Numbered from the stretch's first letter, positions 1 through 8,988 are shown. The stretch is 39,449 bases of DNA from Peptococcaceae bacterium (GCA_020054815.1 JAIHAN010000006.1:1-39449); one strand, 5' to 3'. Made by a program: numbers and translations. The notes: generated by a model from the letters alone, not told the origin.

Positions 1-488
1 CCATACTGCAGGTAGGTAATCCATTTGAGCGCGATATAATTCATCATCAAGGTAATAATGGTCTCGTTGGTACCCCACTGGGCCTTCAAAAAGGCAGGGA
101 TAAGGGCCCACAACCCCCCGCCGATGATACCGGCCAGGGCCATTAAGGTTAATAAGACCGGCTGGGAAAGCTCAGGGTTTTTCAGCGCTACAAAACTGGC
201 AAAGAAAGCACCCATGGCAATCTGACCTTCGCCCCCGATATTCCAGAACTGCATCCGAAAGGCAATGGCAATACCCAGGGAGGTTATGATTAAGGGAACG
301 GCCTTAATGACCGTTTCTCTGACACGGTAAGCCGTACCAAAGGCACCCTTGAGCATGGCTTTATATACCAGAAGAGGCTCCAGATTTAGAGCCAGGATAA
401 GCAGGCTTGAGGTTAAAAGGGCCAGGATGATAGCCGCGAGCCTGATGGTAAGGCTTTCCAGCTTGGTGACTTCGCTTCTTTTGATCAT
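1..488 (-). CDS. BMP-family nucleoside ABC transporter permease, partial
   Basis: This is the N-terminal ~162 residues of an inner-membrane permease of the YufP/RbsC-like class; the gene runs off the left edge. The reading frame opens MIKRSEVTKLESLTI and is followed by hydrophobic segments and the family-typical FRMQFWNIGGEGQI stretch at about residues 80-93, then a GTNETI loop. The ATG lies one base beyond the stop codon of the upstream ATPase gene, so the two are probably translationally coupled. A GGAGGG ribosome binding site lies inside the end of the ATPase gene. With the upstream lipoprotein and ATPase it should form a nucleoside importer. A second permease gene would be expected just outside the window. 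Confidence 0.9.
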   Translation of the reverse strand, partial: MIKRSEVTKLESLTIRLAAIILALLTSSLLILALNLEPLLVYKAMLKGAFGTAYRVRETVIKAVPLIITSLGIAIAFRMQFWNIGGEGQIAMGAFFASFVALKNPELSQPVLLTLMALAGIIGGGLWALIPAFLKAQWGTNETIITLMMNYIALKWITYLQY

Positions 489-489
489 T

Positions 490-2013
490 CTAAACAACTT
501 CGGCACCCTCCAGTTTCCCGTTTCTTTCTCCCAACATCAATAACCCGAGTCTTTCCTTAGTGGTCTTGGCGGCATCCAGTATACCGGTGATTTCTCCCCG
601 GGACAAAACCATAATCCGATCACAGAGTTCCAAAAGCACGTCCAAATCTTCACCAATGAATAAAATGGCTACTCCTTTTTTCTTTTCCTCGTTGAGCAAA
701 TCATAGATAGTATGGCTGGCGTTAATATCCAAACCCCGAATTGGATATGCGGTAATCAAAAGGGTAGGATTGGAATCCAGTTCCCGGCCTAATAAGACTT
801 TTTGAATATTGCCCCCTGATAATTGTCTAATGGGATGATCGATACCCGGGGTTTGAATATCCAGTTTTTTGATAATTTCTTTGGCCTTTTCCACCGCGGG
901 TTTTCTGTCAATAAAGATACCTTTTTGGTTCTGGTACTGCTTCAAGATAAGATTATCCACCATGTCCATAGAGGCCACCAGTCCCATGCCCAGACGGTCT
1001 TCGGGAATAAAACTCATGCTGATCCCTTTGGTAATTATCTCCCGGGGTGTCTTACCCACCAGGTTATCCCCCTCAAAGAGTATCTCCCCGCTTTTCACAG
1101 GGTAAAGCCCGGCTATGGCTTCACAGAGTTCCCGCTGGCCGCTGCCGGCAATGCCGGCCACACCCAGTATTTCCCCGGCGAAAAGGTCAAAATTAAGTCC
1201 CCTTAAGACCTCCACGCCTTCTTCGTTAAGAACTCTCAGGTCTTTAACCTCCAGGACCTTCCTGCCTTTTTCCGTCTCAAGCCTTTTGATCCTTAAGTCC
1301 ACGGGACGGCCCACCATTAACTCCGTTAATTCTTGAGCGCTGGTGGCCCCTTTCTCAACGGTTTTTACCGTCTCCCCTTTACGCAGAACCGTTATTCTGT
1401 CGGCTATGGCCATGACTTCATTTAATTTATGGGTAATAAAGATGACGGCACAGCCCTCATCTTTCATTTTTCGCATGATGGCAAACAACTTTTCTGTTTC
1501 CTGGGGTGTTAAGACAGCTGTAGGTTCGTCCAGGATAAGAATATTGGCACCCCGATAGAGAACTTTAAGAATTTCCAGGGTCTGTTTTTCTCCCACAGAC
1601 ATCTCGTAAACTTTTTTCTCGGGATCTATGTCCAGTTCATACTTGGCTGCCAGTTCTTTAATCCTGGCCGTAAGACCCTTCTCATTTAAAAAGAGGCCTA
1701 TCCTCTGGCCTAAAATAATATTTTCCTTAGCCGTGAAAACTTCCACCAGTTTAAAGTGCTGGTGAATCATGCCGATACCGGCAGCGATAGAGTCCCGGGG
1801 AGAAGAAAATCTCACTTCTTTCCCGCGAATAAAAATAGAACCGCTGTCGGGGGTATAAATCCCCGACAGCATGTTGACAAGGGTGCTTTTACCGGCGCCG
1901 TTCTCGCCCAGGAGAGCATGAATTTCGCCGAATTTCACCTCTAAGTTCACATTATTATTGGCCACGACTCTACCGAAGGTTTTGGTAATCCCTTCCATAG
2001 ATATATAGGACAT
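490..2013 (-). CDS. BMP-family nucleoside ABC transporter, duplicated ATP-binding protein (YufO-like)
   Basis: This is a 507-residue ATPase with two fused ABC domains, the usual length for the YufO/RbsA class. The first domain is intact: Walker A GENGAGKST (36-44), signature MSVGEKQ (138-144) and Walker B ILILDEPTA (158-166). The second domain has a degenerate P-loop, GIAGSGQRE (about 287-295), a good signature LSGGNIQ (about 398-404), and TAYPIRGLD where a DEPTRGLD-type Walker B would be. That degeneration is normal for nucleoside and sugar importers, in which one site hydrolyses ATP. The gene lies 19 bases after the lipoprotein gene. It should energise purine-nucleoside uptake at the cytoplasmic face of the membrane. 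Confidence 0.93.
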   Translation of the reverse strand: MSYISMEGITKTFGRVVANNNVNLEVKFGEIHALLGENGAGKSTLVNMLSGIYTPDSGSIFIRGKEVRFSSPRDSIAAGIGMIHQHFKLVEVFTAKENIILGQRIGLFLNEKGLTARIKELAAKYELDIDPEKKVYEMSVGEKQTLEILKVLYRGANILILDEPTAVLTPQETEKLFAIMRKMKDEGCAVIFITHKLNEVMAIADRITVLRKGETVKTVEKGATSAQELTELMVGRPVDLRIKRLETEKGRKVLEVKDLRVLNEEGVEVLRGLNFDLFAGEILGVAGIAGSGQRELCEAIAGLYPVKSGEILFEGDNLVGKTPREIITKGISMSFIPEDRLGMGLVASMDMVDNLILKQYQNQKGIFIDRKPAVEKAKEIIKKLDIQTPGIDHPIRQLSGGNIQKVLLGRELDSNPTLLITAYPIRGLDINASHTIYDLLNEEKKKGVAILFIGEDLDVLLELCDRIMVLSRGEITGILDAAKTTKERLGLLMLGERNGKLEGAEVV

Positions 2014-2032
2014 CTTTACATTCCTCGCCTGT

Positions 2033-3151
2033 CTATTTTACTTTACCTTTAACACCTTCTACGAACCAGTCGAAAGAGAGCATTTCCTGGTCAGTCATAG
2101 TTTTTCCGGCAGGAACCTTTACAGCCCCGCTCTGATCCTTAATAGGACCTGCAAATACATGAAGTTTCCCGGAGAGGATATCTGCTTTAGCTTTTTCAAC
2201 AGCTTCTTTAGCACCTTTGGGGGCGTTGTCTGTAAGGGGTGCCAGGTCAACAATGCCATCTTTCATGCCTTCCCAGTAGCTGGTGGGCTTCCAGGTACCA
2301 TCCATGATGGCTTTTACCTGAGCTACATAGTAGGGACCCCAGTTCCACACGGGAGCAGTCATATAAGCCTTGGGAGCCTTATCTTTCATATCAGTATTGT
2401 AGCCGATAGACCACTTGCCTGCTTCTTCAGCCGCCTGCTGAGGACCTGCTGTATCCTGGTGCTGGGCTATAACGTCAGCGCCTTCAGCTAAGAGGGCTTT
2501 GGCGGCTTCTTTTTCTTTAGCGGGGTCATACCAGGTATTGGTCCATTTTACACTTACTACAGCCTTGGGATTAACGGAGCGAACACCCAGGGTAAAGGCG
2601 TTAATGCCCCTCACAACCTCGGGAATATTAAAGGCAGCTACATAGCCAATTTGATTGGTTTTTGTTTTTAAACCGGCTACGATACCGGAGAGATATCTTG
2701 CCTCATACATTCTGCCGAAATAGTTGCCCATGTTATCTGTCATTTTGTAGCCGGAGCAGTGTAGAAACTTAACGTTGGGATGATTCTTAGAGACTTTTTC
2801 CATGTAGTCCATAAAACCAAAGCTGGTGCCGATAATCACATTGGCGCCCTGGTCGATCATATCATTGATTACTTTCTCTACTTCAGGTCCTTCAGGCACG
2901 GATTCTTTGTAAATAGTCTTTACTTTTAATTTTTCTTCCAGATATTTTCTGCCTTCGTTATGGGCATATGTCCAGCCGCCGTCACCAATAGGTCCTACGT
3001 AGATAAAACCCACTTTGATTTCGGGTTTCTTTTCAGGTGCCGGAGCCGGAGCAGGAGCCGGTGCAGGCGCCGGCTTGCTTTGGCCGCAGCCGGTGAGTAC
3101 TACCGCCATAATCATGACGATAACCAAGAGTAAACTAAGTGTCTTTTTCAT
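2033..3151 (-). CDS. BMP-family substrate-binding lipoprotein (Med/PnrA-like)
   Basis: This is a 372-residue secreted lipoprotein with a lysine-led hydrophobic signal and a lipobox LTGC, so Cys22 would be lipidated. A low-complexity Pro-Ala linker (about residues 27-40) separates the anchor from the periplasmic-binding-protein fold, which begins KPEIKVGFIYVGPIGDGGW. GPIGDGGW and the later DMIDQGANVIIGTSFG are typical of the BMP/PnrA family, which binds purine nucleosides. The start has a strong GAGGAGGAG ribosome binding site. The gene follows xpt after 95 bases with no convincing terminator, so it probably shares the guanine-riboswitch transcript. Its exact ligand (guanosine, inosine or another nucleoside) is an inference from context. 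Confidence 0.92.
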   Translation of the reverse strand: MKKTLSLLLVIVMIMAVVLTGCGQSKPAPAPAPAPAPAPEKKPEIKVGFIYVGPIGDGGWTYAHNEGRKYLEEKLKVKTIYKESVPEGPEVEKVINDMIDQGANVIIGTSFGFMDYMEKVSKNHPNVKFLHCSGYKMTDNMGNYFGRMYEARYLSGIVAGLKTKTNQIGYVAAFNIPEVVRGINAFTLGVRSVNPKAVVSVKWTNTWYDPAKEKEAAKALLAEGADVIAQHQDTAGPQQAAEEAGKWSIGYNTDMKDKAPKAYMTAPVWNWGPYYVAQVKAIMDGTWKPTSYWEGMKDGIVDLAPLTDNAPKGAKEAVEKAKADILSGKLHVFAGPIKDQSGAVKVPAGKTMTDQEMLSFDWFVEGVKGKVK

Positions 3152-3246
3152 GCTTTCTCCTCCTCAATATTTTTTAATATTTCAACCGGTAAGCCTATGT
3201 ACCTACCGAGAATACCCTACCGATGGGGAATGCCTATTCTCTTTCC

Positions 3247-3816
3247 TCAAGCAAAGACTATTCCCTCACTGCTCATAGATTCGATAATGACCAGAGATTC
3301 CAGCCGGATGCCCTGTTTTTCCACTACCTCACGGCCCTTTTGAAAACCTTTTTCAATAACAATACCTACACCCGCTACCTGGGCTCCCGCTTGCTGTACA
3401 ATATGGATTAAACCGGCCATCGCTTTACCGTTGGCCAGGAAATCATCAATAATGAGAATTTTGTCCGTGGGATGAAGGAATTCCCTGGCCACCCTAATCT
3501 TGTACAGCTTGTCCCTGGTATAGGAATAAACCTCGCTCTGGTAAGTTTCCTGGTCCATATTACTGGATTCATATTTCTTGGCAAAGAGAACGGGCACTTT
3601 AAAATACTGGGCAGTAATACAGGCAATGCCAATACCTGAAGCTTCCAGCGTGAGGATCTTGCTTACTTCTACATCTTGAAAGCGCGCCTTAAACTCTTTC
3701 CCTATTTCATTAAAGAGGGCTACATCCATCTGGTGGTTGAGAAAACTGTCTACTTTAAGGATACGGCCGTCTATGATTTTGCCGCACTCTAAGATTTTCC
3801 TTTTTAACAACTCCAT
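3247..3816 (-). CDS. xpt: Xanthine phosphoribosyltransferase
   Basis: This cytoplasmic purine-salvage enzyme converts xanthine and PRPP to XMP and pyrophosphate. The 189-residue length is usual for Firmicute Xpt. The PRPP-binding loop is clear, ILIIDDFLANGKAM at about 120-133, and the N-terminal KVDSFLNHQMD and LEASGIGIA segments match the family. The gene is preceded by a guanine-class riboswitch aptamer and a terminator hairpin, the same arrangement as the classic xpt-pbuX leader. Here the downstream partner is a BMP-type nucleoside ABC importer instead of the PbuX permease, so salvage enzyme and importer are probably co-regulated. Confidence 0.96.
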   Translation of the reverse strand: MELLKRKILECGKIIDGRILKVDSFLNHQMDVALFNEIGKEFKARFQDVEVSKILTLEASGIGIACITAQYFKVPVLFAKKYESSNMDQETYQSEVYSYTRDKLYKIRVAREFLHPTDKILIIDDFLANGKAMAGLIHIVQQAGAQVAGVGIVIEKGFQKGREVVEKQGIRLESLVIIESMSSEGIVFA

Positions 3817-3843
3817 TGTTGGCTTTCCTTTCTACGAATAAAT

Positions 3844-3883
3844 GAAAAACTCCCGGGATTGTAATTACCAATCCGGGAGTTTA
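3844..3883 (-). terminator. Riboswitch-controlled intrinsic terminator of xpt
   Basis: On the minus strand AAACTCCCGG-ATTG pairs with CAAT-(C)-CCGGGAGTTT, a 14-bp stem with one bulged C and a seven-base loop, followed at once by a short U tract (GTTTTTC). It lies between the guanine aptamer and the xpt start, the expected place for the expression platform. In such riboswitches ligand binding favours this hairpin and turns the operon off. Confidence 0.9.
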
Positions 3884-3947
3884 TAAGTCAGACTTGCCTC
3901 TTAACAAGCAATACTTACCATAAGGTACAGCAAACCCACGTATAAAC

Positions 3948-4018
3948 AACCCGTAGTCAGGCAATTTACGGTCGCCTGGTAGAAACATTTAGACCATATT
4001 ACTAAACGTATACAGGTT
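3948..4018 (-). promoter_or_regulatory. Guanine-class purine riboswitch aptamer
   Basis: The minus-strand sequence has all parts of the purine aptamer. P1 is AACCTGT (4018-4012) paired with ACGGGTT (3954-3948). P2 carries the TAATATGG loop, the core reads GTTTCTACC, and P3 carries the CCGTAAA loop. The J3/1 segment reads GACTACG, so the specificity position equivalent to base 74 is C, which reads guanine or hypoxanthine rather than adenine. It lies about 130 bases upstream of xpt and is followed by an intrinsic terminator. Confidence 0.95.
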
Positions 4019-4069
4019 CTACGAACTATATTGGTTTTTATTGGGTATAATGTTCGTCTATTTACTTTA

Positions 4070-4098
4070 ATCTTATCTCAGCTTTCGGAAAAAATCAA
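4070..4098 (-). promoter_or_regulatory. Sigma-A promoter of the riboswitch-xpt-transporter operon
   Basis: On the minus strand TTGATT (4098-4093) is separated by 17 bases from TAAGAT (4075-4070), about 50 bases upstream of the aptamer. Between promoter and aptamer, ACGAAC (4021-4026) and GTTCGT (4052-4057) can pair, which may be an upstream leader hairpin. Confidence 0.65.
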
Positions 4099-4149
4099 GC
4101 TTATCTTACTTAATTGGCAATCATTTAGCAGAGGTTTCGGCAAGCTGGT

Positions 4150-5025
4150 TTACATGGACTCCATCATCCCCAAACCGCGGAATCTGTGACGCGGCAGTGT
4201 CATAGCATAATCAATCTCGCGCAAGATTTTCTCTTTTTCCTGGGGCAACTGTCCGCTGACGTCCCAGAAATTCAAGTAATGGTCGCTGGCCAGAAAGCTT
4301 TCAACATTTAGATTTTCTACCAGCAATCTGATTTCCTTTAGGGCATCATGGGGTTCCAGCAGCTTTAACTCCCCGGCACAGTACTTTTCGGCCAGGATAG
4401 AACCCTGAGTGGGGACAAATGTTCGCAGCCTGATAAAATCCGGGTTGATGGCATTAAGCACCCGGGCGCTCTCCAGGGCGTGCTCCTTAGTCCATTTATA
4501 CCCACCCAGACCTACCATGATGTACTCACTTAATTCGATCCCGGCCTGGCGGACTTTTAACCCCGCCCTGATTTGCTGCTCTGCCGATGTCCCTTTTTTT
4601 ATTTCCTCCAGCAAGGGATCATAGCCGGTTTCCATTCCCGTATGAATGCGGGCTAATCCCGCCTCCCGCAAAGTCCTCATTTCAGCTTCAGTCTTTTTGT
4701 CGATATACTGGGATGAGCCGTAGGTGGTAACCCGCTCCAGGCGGGGGAAAACCTTATAGGCATAGGCAATTATTTCTGCCAGCTGGTCCGTTTTCATCAG
4801 GATGGAGTTGCCGTCAGCCAAAAAGAGAGACCTTATTCCCTCGCCATAGTATTTTTTCCCTTCGTCCAGATCTTCTTTTAATTCTTGCACGCTTCTGATC
4901 CTGAACCTTTTCTCCTTGTATAAATTGCAGAAGGTACATTTATTATGAGGACAGCCGATGGTGGCCTGCAAAATAAAACTATACGCTTCACTGGGCGGCC
5001 GGTAGACCATGCCTTCGTATCTCAT
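4150..5025 (-). CDS. Radical SAM family protein of unknown substrate
   Basis: This 291-residue cytoplasmic protein has a radical SAM core. The cluster-binding cysteines lie at residues 25, 30 and 33 (GCPHNKCTFCNLYK), giving C-x4-C-x2-C instead of the textbook C-x3-C-x2-C. Downstream are segments typical of the COG1032-type fold: LFLADGNSILM, RIHTGMETGYDPLLEEIKKG and EYIMVGLGGY. The protein ends soon after the barrel, so there is no obvious auxiliary-cluster, TRAM or B12-binding domain. The ATG start has an AAGGGGTGA ribosome binding site. The gene is flanked by a decayed ABC permease and the xpt riboswitch, so the neighbours give no clue to function. Confidence 0.85.
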   Translation of the reverse strand: MRYEGMVYRPPSEAYSFILQATIGCPHNKCTFCNLYKEKRFRIRSVQELKEDLDEGKKYYGEGIRSLFLADGNSILMKTDQLAEIIAYAYKVFPRLERVTTYGSSQYIDKKTEAEMRTLREAGLARIHTGMETGYDPLLEEIKKGTSAEQQIRAGLKVRQAGIELSEYIMVGLGGYKWTKEHALESARVLNAINPDFIRLRTFVPTQGSILAEKYCAGELKLLEPHDALKEIRLLVENLNVESFLASDHYLNFWDVSGQLPQEKEKILREIDYAMTLPRHRFRGLGMMESM

Positions 5026-5040
5026 TGCTTTTCACCCCTT

Positions 5041-5060
5041 ATAAAACTTTACAGTTTTAT
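5041..5060. repeat. Perfect 8-bp inverted repeat upstream of the radical SAM gene
   Basis: ATAAAACT and AGTTTTAT are exact inverted arms around a TTAC loop. The repeat lies 15 bases before the radical SAM start codon and just beyond the decayed permease. It could be a small operator or a weak hairpin; nothing in the sequence decides which. Confidence 0.4.
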
Positions 5061-5074
5061 CCTAACTTATCATC

Positions 5075-5512
5075 TCACGAAATGGCAATACTTACGAAGG
5101 CAGCCATAACCACCCTACCCTGAACAGTCCAGAACAAAGGACCATAGTTGACCTGGTTACCCAATAAAATATAGGCGGAAAGGAAAGATAGAGCAAAGGA
5201 CAAACCCACAGCAAAAAAACCTTTTCCCAGGAAATATTCCCTGATACTTAAAGGAGTCACCGCATATGCCCTTAAGACCCGGCTCTCCTTTTCTTCTATG
5301 GTTGTAAAGCCAACCACCAATCCCGCAATCAACACCATACCCAGGACAATAAAGGCGGCCAAATAGGCACGGGCAGGAGAGACACGAACACCCAGGTTCT
5401 CTATTTTAATATCAACCAGAGGTTTACCGTGGGCCAGATAATCTAGCAACCCCTGTCATCATTGCATTGATCAAGCTGATTGTCAAGGTGATATACGTTT
5501 TTCTATTTAAAA
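5075..5512 (-). pseudogene. Decayed ABC-2 type transporter permease fragment
   Basis: The open part (5449-5075) gives about 124 residues. It includes hydrophobic segments (AYLAAFIVLGMVLIAGLVVG and FAVGLSFALSFLSAYILLG) and the pattern TIEEKESRVLRAYAVTPLSIREYFLGK, typical of drug- or antibiotic-export ABC-2 permeases. Such proteins are normally 240-400 residues. The frame has no good start, only TTG after an in-frame TGA. The preceding stretch continues the protein in another frame (TYITLTISLINAMMTGV), indicating a frameshift near 5450. A REP-like palindrome abuts the 5' end, and no partner ATPase gene is present. I read this as a remnant. Confidence 0.7.
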
Positions 5513-5513
5513 T

Positions 5514-5542
5514 GCGACACTGGGGACGGTTCTTTCTGTCGC
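5514..5542. repeat. REP-like palindrome (GCGACA...TGTCGC)
   Basis: GCGACA (5514-5519) and TGTCGC (5537-5542) are exact inverted arms around a CTGGGGACGGTTCTTTC core. From memory, similar GGGGACGGTTCT palindromes are scattered in clostridial genomes and associated with RAYT-type (Y1) transposases. No transposase is present here. The element directly adjoins the truncated ABC permease. Confidence 0.5.
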
Positions 5543-5544
5543 AC

Positions 5545-5767
5545 ACCAAGTACCATTTTACTCATACCTCATTGTCATAATAATTTTGAATTAGCCTCCC
5601 GGATTTATGTTAGGCTTATTATTATTAAATAAAAAATTCCTCTTCGCATTAATTAGCGAACGGGGAACACAGAATCGCGGGCAAAAGTTACTACTACTGG
5701 TCTCATGTTTTTACCATGTTTCAACGGCAAAAAACCAAAACCCCTCAACCCTTGCCATTATTAACTT
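5545..5767. other. Gene-free stretch downstream of selC
   Basis: I see no credible gene here. The stretch is AT-rich and holds a small hairpin at 5643-5660 (TTCGC and GCGAA arms). It separates the selenocysteine tRNA from the decayed permease and probably contains debris from the same decay. Confidence 0.5.
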
Positions 5768-5864
5768 TGGCGGGAGCGTGTAGGAATCGAACCCACCCAG
5801 CGGAGGAGCGCTCCGCCACACTGGTTTTGAAGACCAGGCGCACCACCAGGCACAATCCGCTCCC
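5768..5864 (-). tRNA. selC: tRNA-Sec, anticodon UCA
   Basis: The 97-base gene reads UGA as selenocysteine. The anticodon loop is CTTCAAA, anticodon TCA, on a CTGGT/ACCAG stem. It has a long variable arm with a 6-bp stem (GCGGAG/CTCCGC), an extended acceptor stem (GGGAGCG paired with CGCTCCC), a T arm GTGGG-TTCGATT-CCTAC, and an encoded G-CCA end. The eighth acceptor pair would be G-A, a mismatch. It lies 60 bases downstream of selB, its dedicated elongation factor. The size, long variable arm and UCA anticodon exclude an ordinary serine tRNA or suppressor. Confidence 0.96.
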
Positions 5865-5924
5865 TTTATGTTCTTATTATAACTTAAGACAAGGAAACCA
5901 GTCAAAGTCACAGGCCCGGTAATA

Positions 5925-7841
5925 TTAGGGCCTTCTTTCCATTAATTTTCGTATTTCACCCAGACGTATGGTGAATTTATTTTTGTCCAGGTATTCCAGG
6001 AAGGGCACGGCTATTTTGCGGGTTGTTCCCAAAAGGTCCCGGGCCTGCGCCACCGTTAGCGCTTCATGTTCGTTAAACCAGGTCCTGAGCTTATGTTTAC
6101 CTTCATTGACCAGGTCAGTTAAAAGATACAGGTCTTCGGTGAGGGGTGTGAGGATCCCCGTCCGCAACATGTACGGTAAAACCTGGCTGGCCAGTTTTTC
6201 TTCCAGGTGTAATTCTGTTTTGACCTGTTCCCAGCCGGGAATCTGCCAGAGGCAGTCCCGGTAAAACTTCTCAACTTCGCAAATTTTTGAGGCCAACAAC
6301 CCCTCTAAACGGGGAGTATACCCCGGAGGAGCCAGGTATTGCCCCTCATGTAATACCAACTTCTTATGCTGAACCCAATAATTTACCAGGATATTAAAAT
6401 CTTTCTGGGATAAATCCGCCGACAGTTTGGCTCGCAAGATCTCTTTATTCATACCCTGTTCTAAGGGGTTTTCCCTCAGATACTTCTTGATCTCCCCTGC
6501 TGCTCTTTCCTCCAATAGAGCAAGGACTTGGGAACTAATATAAACACTGTCTTTATCGCTTAATGCCACCAGGGCCCCTTTTTCCACCAGGCCTTGCATG
6601 ATGAGTTGTGCCGTCTCGTTCCTCGTGGCAAGATATATGGCAACTTCCTCCAAAGAAGTGGGAGTTTTACGTTTCTGCAGGAAGCTTTGGGCGAGTGCCG
6701 CAGGATCACCGGATGCTTTCAGGGTCAGCTCTTCCAGTAAGTTTTTTTCCGAGCGCTTGTGTTTATGGGCGTGGGGCTCCAGAATCCTCCCCCCGCCAAT
6801 GGTATAAAGGGGTGAGTAACTCCGCAGCACATAATTGTCACCCCGCATTACTACCACCGGTTCCTCTAGGACAATCTGGAGAAACCCCTTTTCTCCCGGC
6901 TGCAATTCTTCCCGCCCCAATAGGATAACACGCCCCAAAGCTTCTTTGGTGCCCTGGTAAAAACGTATTCTGGTCATGTTCTTTAAACTCCAGGGGGCGC
7001 TTTTTAAAAGGTGACAGGATACATCGATGCGGTTAGTGGGCTTGAACCACCACGGCTCGGTCAGGACATCTCCCCGCTCCAGGTCTTTGGCATCAACACC
7101 GGCCAGGTTTACAGCCACCCTCTGCCCTGCCACGGCTTTGTCCATGTGCTGGTTATGTACCTCGAGATTTCTGATACGCACCTTTAGCCCTTTGCTTGCT
7201 ACCTCCAGGTTATCCCCTACTGTGATTTCACCGTTAAAAAGCGTGCCTGTAACCACTGTCCCAAAGCCCTGTACCGTAAATACCCTGTCCACAGGCAGGC
7301 GGGCTATTCCTGCTTTCTCCCGGGTTGGGCAGGAGGCACTAATTTCTGCCAGGAGACGGATAAGTTTCTCAAGACCTTGTCCTGTATGGGCTGAAACCCT
7401 GACTACCGGTGAACGGCGAAAAGGTGTTTCTTTTAATAATTCCCATATCTCTTCCTCTACCAGATCCAACAACTCAGGTTCGGCCAGGTCAATTTTAGTA
7501 ATAACCACAATGAGCCTTTTTACTTCTAACAGACTGATAATATCAAGATGCTCCCGGGTCTGGGGCATAACACCCTCATCCCCGGCTATCACCAGCATGG
7601 CTATATCAATACCGGCAGCGCCCGCCAGCATATTTTTGATAAAGCGCTCATGTCCCGGCACATCCACAATGGCCACCCTCTGCCCGTCGGGCAGGGTAAG
7701 ATGGGCAAAACCCAACTCTATGGTAATACCCCGCAGTTTCTCCTCTTTCAGCCGGTCCGTATCAATGCCCGTTAAGGCCCGGACCAGTGTGGTTTTACCG
7801 TGGTCGATATGCCCCGCAGTACCGATGATGACGTTTGCCAA
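5925..7841 (-). CDS. selB: Selenocysteine-specific translation elongation factor SelB
   Basis: SelB carries Sec-tRNA to the ribosome at UGA codons marked by a SECIS hairpin. The 638-residue protein has an EF-Tu-like GTPase domain with G1 GHIDHGKT (10-17), G3 DVPGHE (60-65) and G4 TKID (about 115-118). Beta-barrel domains follow, and the C-terminal half is long and helical, as expected for the winged-helix SECIS-binding repeats. The gene is 4 bases after the YkvI-like gene and directly upstream of selC. selA and selD are not in this window. A hairpin, AGGCCC (5912-5917) with GGGCCT (5928-5933), overlaps the stop codon but lacks a U tract. Confidence 0.96.
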   Translation of the reverse strand: MANVIIGTAGHIDHGKTTLVRALTGIDTDRLKEEKLRGITIELGFAHLTLPDGQRVAIVDVPGHERFIKNMLAGAAGIDIAMLVIAGDEGVMPQTREHLDIISLLEVKRLIVVITKIDLAEPELLDLVEEEIWELLKETPFRRSPVVRVSAHTGQGLEKLIRLLAEISASCPTREKAGIARLPVDRVFTVQGFGTVVTGTLFNGEITVGDNLEVASKGLKVRIRNLEVHNQHMDKAVAGQRVAVNLAGVDAKDLERGDVLTEPWWFKPTNRIDVSCHLLKSAPWSLKNMTRIRFYQGTKEALGRVILLGREELQPGEKGFLQIVLEEPVVVMRGDNYVLRSYSPLYTIGGGRILEPHAHKHKRSEKNLLEELTLKASGDPAALAQSFLQKRKTPTSLEEVAIYLATRNETAQLIMQGLVEKGALVALSDKDSVYISSQVLALLEERAAGEIKKYLRENPLEQGMNKEILRAKLSADLSQKDFNILVNYWVQHKKLVLHEGQYLAPPGYTPRLEGLLASKICEVEKFYRDCLWQIPGWEQVKTELHLEEKLASQVLPYMLRTGILTPLTEDLYLLTDLVNEGKHKLRTWFNEHEALTVAQARDLLGTTRKIAVPFLEYLDKNKFTIRLGEIRKLMERRP

Positions 7842-7845
7842 GAAG

Positions 7846-8907
7846 TTACCTCCTTTTGCCCGTTATTTTACGCCAGGATAACCCCCGGTATATAATGGCT
7901 GCCAAAAGTACCAACCCCAGATAGCCCAGTAAAGGATAAACTATACCGACCACATTGGCGAAACGCCAGCCGATAAAAGGAATAGTTGGAAGCAGTATTA
8001 AGAAAGCCGTAATATATCTGGGATATGGGAAGATGGTCCTCAAGCGCTGGAGAAGACCGTATCCATCACATAGAGCCGTAGTAAGAAGAGCAAACCACAG
8101 GGCCAGGGAATAAACCCAGCCTGCGGCGGGATGCAAACGGCTGGCCAGTATTAACATGGGTATATCCTGATCGGCTATGATCCCTCCCGCCAGGGAAAGA
8201 GCCAGACTCATTACTCCGGCCATAATTCCCAGACCAAGCCCGCCCAGGATCACACCCTTTGTTCCGCCCGCCGAAGCGGTATGCCCCAGGGAGGATAAAA
8301 TCACTACGCCTGTAACAAGATTATACGCTACATATAACAAAGTTGCCAGTAACCAGTTATCGCCTACCAGGTTAACACCTGACCTGAGAGCTTCCACCTC
8401 CAGACCGGAACGACTGATGTAAACACCGGAAACACCCAGGCCCATCAGGATTAACCCAGGTATGAGAGCTGTATTGAGCCAGAGTATTCCCTCCGCACCC
8501 ATCAGCAGGGCAATATAGACAATTACCGCCGTGAGGGTAAAACCTCCCCATAAGGGCCACCCATAAAGTTCTCTGAAGAGACTGCCGCTGGCCACCAGCA
8601 TCACCGCTAAGCCCAGGCACAAATAAAGACCCAGGATAATATCAACCCAGAAGGATATTTTCTTGCCGAAGAGATAGGTGAGATAATGATGATAGTCCTG
8701 CATCCTTTCCCGAACCACTGTTTTCAGGATTAACCAGCCCAGGAAAGCAAACATTAAGCCTGCGAATAAAGTTCCGGCTAAGCCCTGTACTCCAAACACG
8801 ACAAAAAACTTTAACAACTCTTGCCCCGAAGCAAACCCCGCCCCCACAATGGCCCCCATATAGGTAAAAGCGATCTGCCAGGTCAAATCCTGCCGGTTTA
8901 TGTGCAT
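7846..8907 (-). CDS. YkvI-family membrane protein
   Basis: This is a 353-residue polytopic membrane protein with about ten hydrophobic segments. Its N-terminal pattern [26 protein letters not shown] is the hallmark of the YkvI family, distantly related to APC/LeuT-fold transporters (the GAGFASGQE loop breaks the first helix). The substrate is unknown. It is transcribed towards selB and ends 4 bases before it, so the two may be co-transcribed, though no functional link is evident. It diverges from yyaC across a 138-base gap. Confidence 0.8.
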   Translation of the reverse strand: MHINRQDLTWQIAFTYMGAIVGAGFASGQELLKFFVVFGVQGLAGTLFAGLMFAFLGWLILKTVVRERMQDYHHYLTYLFGKKISFWVDIILGLYLCLGLAVMLVASGSLFRELYGWPLWGGFTLTAVIVYIALLMGAEGILWLNTALIPGLILMGLGVSGVYISRSGLEVEALRSGVNLVGDNWLLATLLYVAYNLVTGVVILSSLGHTASAGGTKGVILGGLGLGIMAGVMSLALSLAGGIIADQDIPMLILASRLHPAAGWVYSLALWFALLTTALCDGYGLLQRLRTIFPYPRYITAFLILLPTIPFIGWRFANVVGIVYPLLGYLGLVLLAAIIYRGLSWRKITGKRR

Positions 8908-8988
8908 AAACTCCTCCGCTCTTTGGGCATTTATTAATATCTATGTACCGGCAGGTCAGTTTATCCACTAGATTATTAAGAGACTCCT

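Noticed and set aside
5440-5475. In-frame TGA codons before the permease fragment as selenocysteine codons
   Set aside because: There are two adjacent TGA codons, no SECIS-like hairpin, and the protein continues in a different frame, so a frameshift explains it better.
5711-5922. Short frames on both strands over selC
   Set aside because: They run across the tRNA gene and show no protein-like features.
7027-7881. A long open frame on the plus strand opposite selB
   Set aside because: Its translation is rich in Ser, Pro, Arg and Thr with no recognisable domain, and the opposite strand encodes an intact SelB. It is an antisense shadow.
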